A stretch of 64,000 nt of DNA. It comes from Beroe ovata. Its lineage: Eukaryota > Ctenophora > Nuda > Beroida > Beroidae. Both the position numbers and the translations under genes were made by a program. The notes under the pieces are model-generated. The model searched no databases. It was not told where the DNA came from and saw only the letters and a program-made list of their open reading frames with translations. Of this stretch, positions 13,601 through 25,800 are shown piece by piece (the stretch's first letter is position 1; each line of letters starts with the position of its first letter). The stretch lies in NCBI GenBank assembly GCA_946803715.1, contig CAMPET010000143.1, forward strand, positions 70,680 to 134,679. The letters are read 5' to 3'.

Positions 13601-14356
13601 AAAGATGTCGTGGGAGGTTGGGATAAGCAAAGAAACATTCACATATAGGTGGGGTTGGAAATAACAAGCTTCTTTGAACTTTGCACTGCAAAGGTTAAAC
13701 TGAAAACGCGGTATGTGGGTACCTACACACAGATAGCGGTGTTCACACACCATGAAACAAGGGGGGAATATGGAGCGTTATTTCTGTACATTCATCCCAA
13801 ATAGTGGTGACAGTTGGAAATCGCTGTGAATAGGACGTTATTAGCGAGTATGTTAAGTGGATTATAATGAGAATTAAGTTGTTAATTATTTTACTATTTT
13901 GGTCTGTGATCACGTATTCCAGGGTTGAGGGTATTCAGGGGAAATTAACTCGAAGTGAAATCTCCAATACCTATTATTATTTTTGTATTTTGAGCAATTG
14001 GGACTAGTAGTTTAAACTAAATGAGACATAATTCAAAGCAGGGATCATTAAAAATATACAACGTACCTACTAAAATAATGTGAGATAGAATACATTCAAT
14101 CCCGTACACGATTTAGAATGACGTGACTGTCTGTGTAACTCAGGTAGTCGCGAGTACTTCAGTATAGTCTTTAGTGTCTATGTCTGTGTGTGTGTCTGTA
14201 TGGGTGTGTGTCTGTGTATGTGTGTCTGTGACTGTGTCTGCGTCTGTGTGTGTATGTGTGACACACATACACACACATACACACACAGACAGTATGTGTG
14301 TGTGTGTGTGTGTGTGTCTGTGTGTGTCTGTGTGTGTCTGTGTATGTGTATGTGTG

Positions 14357-14390
<34 letters not shown>

Positions 14391-16786
14391 GCGGGTGGGA
14401 GGTTTTGCTATCTTCCATGAAGGAGGTTTAGCACTTATTAAGAATGAAGAAGCGCACATGACAAACAAAAACCGGATGGCCAATGCAAAGTACCGCAGAC
14501 TTTGTCATGTATCAAACTAGCAACTATAGCTACTTGGCGATAGTAAGTGTGTATGTGAGACTGTCTCGAAACAACATACTCTCACGTCTTGTTTCTCATA
14601 GGACATGTCAAATTAGCGATAACCAGCCCTGTATCCGATACGCTGTCTGAAACAGCTATATCAGCTGTTCTTGTGTGTGTGTGTGTGTGTGTGTGTATAC
14701 TGCGGTTGTAGTGGGTGTGTTATACTGTGCGCTGAAAGAAAAACAGCAGTCAGCCTTTCCAGTGTCACACCACTGGAGAAAGTGAAAGGGCTATAATATG
14801 CTAGGTACTTGCGTGATGTTAAAGTCTTGAATTCCAGTACATTACTACTGGCTCGTTGCTGTCATTTTGCTGGAGAGAACACGTGCATAATATACCATTT
14901 GCCACTTTAGCATGCAGGTTGTTAACTGTGGGAAACATGTGTCAATGAGTCAATGAGACTCTTTTACCCCTATTCATTCTGTTACTGCTGTTACTATTCA
15001 TTCTGTCACTGCTGTCTCGTTTGATCGCGATCAAACTCGGTTTTTCGGAATACGCGCACGATACATGTTTCAGGAAGGGGCGTGTTACCGACTGCTTGAC
15101 AGATGATGTCATGCTGCTTGGAGTTGACAAAACTGCAGGATGTCCGCTCGGAATGGTCATGAGTGGTCTTCACGTTATCTGTAGAGCTGGTTGCAAGGTA
15201 GGAGAAACCCCTTACCCCTGTGTTCCATGGCCATATTTCCACTCATATATATCACTGATATTTTTTCGGTGATATTTTTTACCCATATTTTTTCGCTTTT
15301 TGTGATATATATGAGTGAAAAAAATACGTGGGAGCGTCCACGTATAAATATTTTTTGGTGATATATATCACTACTTGCGGTCATGATGGATACAATAATT
15401 GAATTTTGACATGTACCCAGAAGTCCGAGCNGACGACACAGTGGCGGGCGAGTGTTGTCCGGACGAGGGTATATCGTCCGGGGCGTGTCGTATCACACAG
15501 GAGAGGGAGTGTCCGGGGATGATGGTCGCTGCCGGGCTCACATTTGTCCGCAGTGAACAACGACATTTACGATGCTGTGAGAGGTAGGGATACCCCTGCA
15601 CAATGACTGGGAAACAGTGGGAATACTATAGTGTGAGAGGTAGGGATAACCCTGCACAATGACTGGGAAATAGTGGGAATACTGTAGTGTGAGAGGTAGG
15701 AATAACCCTGCAGTTTGCACAATGGTTGAGTAATTCTGAGATAGGCAAATAGCGTGAGATAAATGTACCGATATGGAAGTTGGGAATACTGTAGTGTGAG
15801 AGGTAGGAATAACCCTGCAGTTTGCACAATGGTTGAGTTATTCTGAGATAGGCAAATAGCGTGAGATAAATGTACTGATATGGAAGTTGGGAATACTGTA
15901 GTACGTGGAGAGAGTTGCTAACTCTCACTATTCACTAACTTGCGGTTGCAAAGTTAGGGATCCTATGCTATCAAAAGATGTATGGATATGCAAAGAAACA
16001 TTCACATATAGACTTATCTGGAGGTGGGGTTGGAAATAGCAAGCTTCTTTGAACTTTGCACTGCAAAGGTTAAACTGTAAACGCGGTATGTGGGTACCTA
16101 CACACAGATAGCGGTGTTCACACACAATGAAACAAGGGGGGGGATATGGAGCGTTATTTCTGTACATTCATCCTTCCCAAATAGTGGTGACAGTTGGAAA
16201 TCGCTGTGAATAGGACCTTATTAGCGAGTATGTTAAGTGGATTATAATGAGAATTAAGTTGTTAATTATTTTACTATTTTGGTCTGTGATCACGTATTCC
16301 AGGGTTGAGGGTATTCAGGAGAATTAACTCGAAGTGAAATCTCCAATACCTATTATTATTTTTTGTATTTTGAGCAATTGGGACTAGTAGTTTAAACTAA
16401 ATGAAACATAATTCAAAGCGGGATCATTAGTATGAAAAGTATATAACGTACTGAAATAATTTGAGATAGAATACATTCAATCCCGTACACGATTTAGAAT
16501 GACGTGACTGTCTGTGTAACTCAGGTTGTCGCGAGTACTTCAGTTTAGTCTTGTGTCTGTGTGTGTGTCTGTGTCTGTGTGTGTCAGTGTGTATCTCTGT
16601 GTGTCATGTGTGTCTGTGTGTGTATGTGTATGTGTATATGTGCTTGTGTGTGTCTGTGTGTGTGCGTCTGTGTGTGTATATTTGTGTGTGTGTGGCGGGT
16701 GTGTGTTTGTGTGTGTGTGTGTGTNNNNNNNNNNNNNNNNNNNNNNNNNNNNNNNNNNNNNNNNNGTGTGTGTGTGTGTGTGTGCT

Positions 16787-16848
<62 letters not shown>

Positions 16849-19800
16849 GCGGGTGGGAGATTGTGATATATTCCATGAAGGAGGTGTAGCACTTATTAAG
16901 AATGAAGAAGCACACATGACAAACAAAAACCGGATAGCCAATGCCAAATACCGCGGACTTTGTATCAAACTAGCAACTATGTATAACTATTGGCGATAGT
17001 AAGTGTGTAGGAGACTGTCTCGAAACAACATACTCTCACGTCTTGTTTCTCATAGGACATGTCAAATTAGCGATAACCAGCCCTGTATCCGATACGCTGT
17101 CTGAAACAGCTATATCAGCTGTCATTGTGTGTGTGTGTGTGTCTGTGTGTGTGTCTGTGTGTGTTTGTGTGTTTGTCTGTGTCTGTGTGTGTGTCTGTTT
17201 GTGTACTGTGTATACTGAGTGTGTGTATACTATGAGTGTACTGTGCAGTATACCTACTGTCGGTGTGTGTATACTATGTGTATAGTGTGTGTGTACTGTG
17301 TATACTGTGGGTGTGTGTATACTGTGCGCTGAAAGAATAACAGCAGTCAGCTTTTCCAGTGTCACATCACTGGAGAAAGTAAAAGGGCTATAATATGCTA
17401 GGTACTTGTGTGATGTTAAAGTCTTGAATTCCAGTACATTACAACTGGCTCGTCATTTTGCTGGAGAGAACACGTGCATATGCCATTTGCCACTTTAGCA
17501 TGCAGGTTGTTAACTGTGAGAAGCATGTGTCAATGAGTCAATGAGACTCTTTTACCCCTATTCATTCTGTCACTGCTGTTACTATTCATTCTGTTACTGC
17601 TGTCTCGTTTGATCGCGATCAAACTCAGTTTTTCAAACTCAGGAAATGGATTGTGTACTACTACGATACATTTTTCAGGAAGGGGCGTGTTACCGACTGC
17701 TTGACAGATGATGTCATGCTGCTTGGAGTTGACAAAACTGCAGGATGTCCGCTCGGAATGGTCATGAGTGGTCTTCACGTTATGTGCCGAGCTGGTTGCA
17801 AGGTAGGAGAAACCCCTCAGACAACTTTTGTTCGGATATTGTTACTTCTCAGATTATTGAATTTGCCCCATGAGTCACGAATCATAGCGGATATTTCGTG
17901 TTTGTTTGCGTCGCGCGCACGCATTTTACCATGGAGCAAGAACTTTCTTTCATATCAACCGTAACATTAAATGCGTCGCGCGCAGCAATCTTGTTTTCGC
18001 GCGGGAATCATTTTATTAGGTGATTTTCTGATTTGTGTACGATCTTTGAATTCTATGAAGGAGAGTAAATTGTACAATTTTACAACAGTTTTTCATTCTG
18101 TGAAAACCTTAACAGTTGATGCTGAATATCTCACCTTCAGGCAAGTTTGCATTGCTGCAAACCGGAAAGTATTGTGGAGAATGTACCGATAAACGTGCCC
18201 GAAGGCTGTGTTCCGACCATGGCCTCCGATTCAAATAGTCCGAATACTATTGTGTGCCCTAGATCCAGGTGTGATCATGATGTTGTTTATCTGAATATAT
18301 GTGTGTTTGAGTTCGTCAATAAGGATAGAACTACGAGTTGACCATTGTTAACAATGTTGGACTACAAGACGTGTTCCTCACATCAGACCAGACCATGGGA
18401 CATATCATCTGCTGGGTGGATACTTACTAGAACAGGGTGTGGTCGGCGTGTGTTGTCAGCTACCTGCTGCGACATTACGCGGCTTCGTAAGATCTGACGA
18501 GGCCTGCCCCAAGAACCACATCGCCAGCGGCCTTTCCTTCAAGGTAATGCGTGATTGATGACGCGTGACCCACGTCCCACAACGCATGACTGTATCACGT
18601 TAGTGTCGTCTTGTTCTCACATTCTCACTGTGATACAACCCACAGTCGGACATGACAATCGAGAATGTAGAGTGTGTGAATGTGGGGATGGACATTGCTC
18701 CTGATACCTGCTTTTCCCACACTATCGACCCTCTTACCCTCCATGTGGGGTGCCCGATAGGGCACGTCATGACGGGGATAATCAACACCTGCGCCGCCAC
18801 TCCCTGCCCTGTCACCGTCACCTGCTGTCTACAGGTGCTGCTCATCATGCAGTGTTAAACATGTGATTGTAGGGGGGGGCAACGGAGTGTCAGTAGGGGG
18901 ACACCAGGGAGTCAGTAGGGGGTTCAACAGAGGGTCACAAGGGAGTCAGTAGGGGGACACCTTGGGGTCAGTAATATACTTTCATACGGCTGCTTCCCTC
19001 GTTGATGTGGTAATGGTTCCCGTTCACAGTGCTGACTCAATCATTTCATTGTTTGTTCATGTTTGTTTTGCAATGACAGGGTAGTATGACGGAGAAGGAC
19101 AGGTCTGAATTACCCGAAGGTTGTGTCCCCATGACTGCTGTTATGGAGGGTGGCCTCCATCAACTAACGTGTAACAAGTAGGTGACCGGAAATAATTGCT
19201 CACTATAAATACTAAGTTGAATATCCTCCATAAAAAGTTTTTATTAAAAACACGAGGGTTCATCCCTTTCTTTCGACAAATCAGATACACAAATCTCGTT
19301 ATCACTACAGAAATGGAAGGAAACGCTATTACATGACAAGTGTGAATGTTGAAGCTGATGACATTGACTTCATGTGTTGCACCGCTCCTAAACCCTACTC
19401 TAACTGTGGTTGGAATGTGGGGAATAGCTCGGTGGAGTGTGAGCTGGGGCATGCTGTCACCTCCCTATCTACACTGGGAAGTGAGTGATATGACTTGGTG
19501 ATTGAGATGGTGATTGGTGATATCGGAATGGGAAAATGGCATGATTTTCCCAGAATTGTACCAGGTGTTTAGGATTTCTGTTTAGGATGGTCTACAATCA
19601 TCCATCTTACTCCAGGTCATGTGCAAGGAGTGCAATGTTGTAATTTTAACGCAGACAATAAGTTAGTAGACTGCTCCACTCACTCCACCGACAGTAGGAA
19701 TATGGAGTGCCCAGATAACACCGCGATAACCGGCCTGTCGACAGAGTGTTCATTGGGAGCGTGCCGGACTATCATCAAGTGTTGCAAGGTACGTCTGACA

Positions 19801-22800
19801 TATTGGCACATGCGGACTGACAATTGTGTAACTGTCGCCATTGTTTTCATAGCCGTCCAATGCGGACCAGAGGTTTCGTGAGTTTTTGTTGTTTTATGAT
19901 GACAGTGAGCTAAATACTGTTTCAGGTGTTGCGAAGAGGTGGCTTCATAAACACTATTGTGGATAACATGGAGCATATGATTGAGAAGGTAACAAACAAA
20001 GACAAGATCACCGCTACCTGCAGAGAGTTCTCTATCGATCAGCTGTCGGGCGGCGATGGCGATAACGAAATCGAGTGTACCGGGTAATTATTCCATAAAA
20101 GGAAATATCACCATGCTTTATTTTCCATACTATCCTCCGTGTTTTATCCATGATGTCACTCCGCAGGCAATACAACACAATGCAGAGCTATACATCTACG
20201 AGTATAACCTGTTGCAAGAGCAAATACAAGACCAAGTTGTGCACGATTCGTCCTGTTTCCGAGTCATGTCCTAGTAAAGGAGTAATGACCGGGCTGAGGA
20301 TGAGCGAAGGTACCGAGATTTTTATAAACTTTTCATGGACTCCATTAGAAATGTCTTCATTGAAAATTCTTCATTGGCGGAAGATGAATTGATCCTATCC
20401 AAAACAAGACTTGTTTATATAACATCGGTATTTCCCAGGGTCAGTGAAGCAGATGGTGTGTTGTGAAGCGTCTGCTGCTACACTTGTGTCCTGTGACTCC
20501 TCCCAAACTTCATGCCGGGAGAACACGGTCATGACGGGCATCATGACAACCGGTGACAAAGTCCAATGCTGCGCTGTCACGGATACGTTCAACGGTTTGC
20601 CGACATTACATGGAATTATGTGCTATTTGTAGCAAGTAGAAAACGCACGAATTTGACTCCTTCACACGTTCCCCCTCTCAGACAAGTGCATCACTCACGA
20701 TACAGACTACCCCGGGGGAGTCATCCTGTCCACTCTCCCTGATATTACCGGCATAATGGAGTGCAAGGACAAGTGTAGTGAGACCAGGGGATGCGAGGTG
20801 TTCATCCTCTGTCCACTGTCCCGGAACTGTGTCCTAAAGGACGGGACTCACGGGGCTGCGTCGCGTGATACAGATCTGGCGAGGGAGGGGGCCCTGGCCG
20901 GGAAAATGTCTTGCTACGGGAGAATTTCGCCAGAGTTTGATGGTGAGTGATTTGGTTCAATCTTAATTCCGTCTGTGATAGTACGTCTTGTGGTTCACTG
21001 GTTCATAGAACATCACTCTATAATTGAAATTATTGCTTCAGAAAACTGTATTGAAAGAAGAACGGATTATCCCGGTGGAGATCTGGCCAATATCACAACC
21101 AAAACAATGCCCGCTTGTGTGAAGGCGTGCCAGAAATACCCCCAATGTACTCGTGTTGTCCACTTTAGATCCGAGGAAAGTTGCCAACTCAAGACTGGGA
21201 GTCACGGGCCGCGGGAGGAGTCAACTGCCGGAGTTAGTTCCGTGTGGATGCGGTGTTTGGAGGAACGACTCGATATCCCACCGACGGAGCAATCGCTCGA
21301 GCTCGATATTCCCCAGAGATGTCTGGAGAAGGGAATTGATTACCCTGGAGGTACCATCCAGACAGTCAGTGATGTCACGTCAATCAGAGAGTGTCTGGTA
21401 GCGTGTTCCCGAGATGGACGATGTGAGCTGGTCGTAGCTCTGCCCTGGTCTAAAGTGTGCTTCCTCAAGGATATGTCTCACCTACCACGGACCACGACGT
21501 CCAAATACACTTCTCAAGATGTGGTCTCTATAGCTGTGAAGTGTTGGGAGGATATAAAGGAAGGGAAGGAGAAGGGAAGTGATGAGGGGAGTGAAATGGA
21601 AAAGTCAAAAGATGATGAGAAGAGCAAAGAAAAAGAAGAAGCAGATAAAGAATTTGTAAATGATCTTATTACAGGTGATGCAATTAGATGAATTTCTCCC
21701 GAATAATCGTGCTGTTTCATGGATAATGAGCAAAAAGACAACCAAGTTCCAAATAATAAGCTCAAATTTGATTGGAATAAGTAGTGTTGATAAGATGTAT
21801 ATATTACTATCATGATTAAGCATCCGTCAATAATGATTCATCACTTCAGTATGTTGTAATTCTGTGATTACTCAGATCCATGCGCAAGGCGGCGTACTGT
21901 AATTGCAGAGGAACCACGGGTACAGTTACACAACCTCACTTCCGCCTCGGAATGTCGCTCCAAATGCGTGTCACTAACGAAGTGTACAGCGTTCGTAGTG
22001 AGAGGTTCTACCTGCTTCCTGCATTACCATCCGTACACGTTTGTCAAGGATGAACCAGGCAGCATGGCATGGAAACTCAACTGTGAACTGGATAATCTGC
22101 CAAAAGGTTCACCTGCGAAGCTCTTACATTTTGTTTATTTTTCATAGCATAATTTCAGAATAACCCTCGTATTTTTGGTGTTCGTCATGTCATTACTAAG
22201 GAATTTTCTCACAGGCGATGCTGCTGGAAAGTGTATAAAAGAATACGCTGACTACCCTGGGGGTATTCTATCTAAGACAGATGACATAACTTCTGTTTTC
22301 GTTTGCAAAGATGAGTGTCAGCGCACAGTTGACTGTGCTGCTTTCACATTTGTTCCCAAGAAAAGAGCCTGCATCTTACGTTCAAACAAACATAAGGAAT
22401 GTAAGTAGGCACTCAATATTTGTATTGAAATGTCTGACCGATGAGTTCAATGGAATTTTGCAAACAAATCACCCGTTTTACTTTTCAGTGTCAGACAAAA
22501 CCTGGGCAACCATGGCCGGGGCCCTGTCGGGGCTGATGGACTGCAAGGAGGCTGACGTAAAGATGGAGTTAAATATGAAGCCGGAGAGAATAGAGAAAGA
22601 CACAACCTACCCAGGAGGGACAATTTCTTCCGAGAAAGGCATTAAGAAATTGTCTGAATGTGCAAAGAAGTGCAGTGACAACGATGCATGTATTAGGATT
22701 GTAGCCATTCCTAAACATGGCTGGTGCATTCTCAAGAACAAATATCACAAGGAATCTGAGTCGAAACCTGAATTTATTTCAGTTTCTATCAGAAAAGAAT

Positions 22801-25800
22801 CGCCGAACAAAAAGGATANGCTGTCACGGATACGTTCAACGGTTTGCCGACATTACATGGAATTATGTGCTATTTGTAGCAAGTAGAAAACGCACGAATT
22901 TGACTCCTTCACACGTTCCCCCTCTCAGACAAGTGCATCACTCACGATACAGACTACCCCGGGGGAGTCATCCTGTCCACTCTCCCTGATATTACCGGCA
23001 TAATGGAGTGCAAGGACAAGTGTAGTGAGACCAGGGGATGCGAGGTGTTCATCCTCTGTCCACTGTCCCGGAACTGTGTCCTAAAGGACGGGACTCACGG
23101 GGCTGCGTCGCGTGATACAGATCTGGCGAGGGAGGGGGCCCTGGCCGGGAAAATGTCTTGCTACGGGAGAATTTCGCCAGAGTTTGATGGTGAGTGATTT
23201 GGTTCAATCTTAATTCCGTCTGTGATAGTACGTCTTGTGGTTCACTGGTTCATAGAACATCACTCTATAATTGAAATTATTGCTTCAGAAAACTGTATTG
23301 AAAGAAGAACGGATTATCCCGGTGGAGATCTGGCCAATATCACAACCAAAACAATGCCCGCTTGTGTGAAGGCGTGCCAGAAACACCCCCAATGTACTCG
23401 TGTTGTCCACTTTAGATCCGAGGAAAGTTGCCAACTCAAGACTGGGAGTCACGGGCCGCGGGAGGAGTCAACTGCCGGAGTTAGTTCCGTGTGGATGCGG
23501 TGTTTGGAGGAACGACTCGATATCCCACCGACGGAGCAATCGCTCGAGCTCGATATTCCCCAGAGATGTCTGGAGAAGGAAATTGATTACCCTGGAGGTA
23601 CCATCCAGACAGTCAGTGATGTCACGTCAATCAGAGAGTGTCTGGTAGCGTGTTCCCGGGATGGACGATGTGAGCTGGTCGTAGCTCTGCCCTGGTCTAA
23701 AGTGTGCTTCCTCAAGGATATGTCTCACCTACCACGGACCACGACGTCCAAATACACTTCTCAAGATGTGGTCTCTATAGCTGTGAAGTGTTGGGAGGAT
23801 ATAAAGGAAGGGAAGGAGAAGGGAAGTGATGAGGGGAGTGAAATGGAAAAGTCAAAAGATGATGAGAAGAGCAAAGAAAAAGAAGAAGCAGATAAAGAAT
23901 TTGTAAATGATCTTATTACAGGTGATGCAATTAGATGAATTTCTCCCGAATAATCGTGCTGTTTCATGGATAATGAGCAAAAAGACAACCAAGTTCCAAA
24001 TAATAAGCTCAAATTTGATTGGAATAAGTAGTGTTGATAAGATGTATATATTACTATCATGATTAAGCATCCGTCAATAATGATTCATCACTTCAGTATG
24101 TTGTAATTCTGTGATTACTCAGATCCATGCGCAAGGCGGCGTACTGTAATTGCAGAGGAACCACGGGTACAGTTACACAACCTCACTTCCGCCTCGGAAT
24201 GTCGCTCCAAATGCGTGTCACTAACGAAGTGTACAGCGTTCGTAGTGAGAGGTTCTACCTGCTTCCTGCACTACCATCCGTACACGTTTGTCAAGGATGA
24301 ACCAGGTAGCATGGCATGGAAACTCAACTGTGAACTGGATAATCTGCCAAAAGGTTCACCTGCGAAGCTCTTACATTTTGTTTATTTTTCATAGCATAAT
24401 TTCAGAATAACCCTCGTATTTTTGGTGTTCGTCATGTCATTACTAAGGAATTTTCTCACAGGCGATGCTGCTGGAAAGTGTATAAAAGAATACGCTGACT
24501 ATCCTGGGGGTATTCTATCTAAGACAGATGACATAACTTCTGTTTTTGTTTGCAAAGATGAGTGTCAGCGCACAGTTGACTGTGCTGCTTTCACATTTGT
24601 CCCCAAGAAAAGGGCCTGCATCTTACGTTCAAACAAACATAAGGAATGTAAGTAGGCACTCAATATTTGTATTGAAATGTCTGACCGATGAGTTCAATGG
24701 AATTTTGCAAACAAATCACCCGTTTTACTTTTCAGTGTCAGACAAAACCTGGGCAACCATGGCCGGGGCCCTGTCGGGGCTGATGGACTGCAAGGAGGCT
24801 GACGTAAAGATGGAGTTAAATATGAAGCCGGAGAGAATAGAGAAAGACACAACCTACCCAGGAGGGACAATTTCTTCCGAGAAAGGCATTAAGAAATTGT
24901 CTGAATGTGCAAAGAAGTGCAGTGACAACGATGCATGTATTAGGATTGTAGCCATTCCTAAACATGGCTGGTGCATTCTCAAGAACAAATATCACAAGGA
25001 ATCTGAGTCGAAACCTGAATTTATTTCAGTTTCTATCAGAAAAGAATCGCCGAACAAAAAGGATAGAAATGCGACTGATGTTGAGATGAAGCTTGATGTC
25101 AAACCCAGGGAAAGAATTGAGAAGTCGGCGAATTACAGAAACGGTACAATATCTATGGAAAAGGGTATTGATAAGCTTTCTGACTGTGTGAAAATGTGCG
25201 AAGACAAGAAAGGATGTGTAAGAATTGTTGCTATACCCAAGAAAGGTTGGTGTATATTGAAAAATAAGCAACACAAAGGGTTGGAATCAAAACAGGGATT
25301 CATTTCTGTTGCTCTGAAGAGAAAAACACCCACTGAAAAGGACAAGAAAAAAGTTCCTGGTGTAGAAATGGAGCTGAATATAAAGCCAGAAAGAATTGAA
25401 AGGGGTAAAAACTATCCAGAGGGTACCATTGACGTTAAGAAAGGTGTTGCCAAATTATCTGACTGTGTGAAGCAGTGTGAGAATAAGAAAGGTTGTGTCA
25501 GAGTTGTTGCTGTACGAGAAAAAGGTGTCTGTTTGCTGAAAAACTCTCAGCACAAGAAATCAGAATCAAGACCAGGATACATTTCAGTTGCTCTGAAAAA
25601 GAAGTCTCCTTCTTACAAAAAGGATAAGGATGTTCCTGATGTTGCAATGAAGCTTGATGTCAAACCCAAGGATAGGATTGAAAAATCTTCCAATTACCGA
25701 GATGGTACAATTTCTGTGCAAAAAGGTGTCAATAAGTTATCTGACTGTGTAAAAATGTGCCAAAACAGGAAGCTTTGCGTCAGAATTGTTGCTGTACCGA

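Larger units (their letters stand above)
15432..17815 (+). repeat. Second copy of duplicated block (exons 15-16)
   Basis: Repeats the block 13216-15210 with small substitutions and indels, including different GT tract lengths, extra copies of an AATACTGTAGTGTGAGAGGT-like segment at 15600-15830, and a 41-base N gap at 16725-16765. It then continues into unique sequence leading to exon 17. Confidence 0.8.

Noticed and set aside
14170-14420. Long open frames of Val-Cys or Thr-His repeats, also at 16545-16900, 17040-17360 and 52280-53260
   Set aside because: They are translations of GT/CA microsatellites, partly through N gaps, with no splice context or composition of a real protein.
13216-17815. 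Reading exons 15 and 16 as a genuine tandem duplication
   Set aside because: The second copy begins mid-exon right after a single n, with no splice site, and the copies are nearly identical through introns. An unmerged overlap explains this better.
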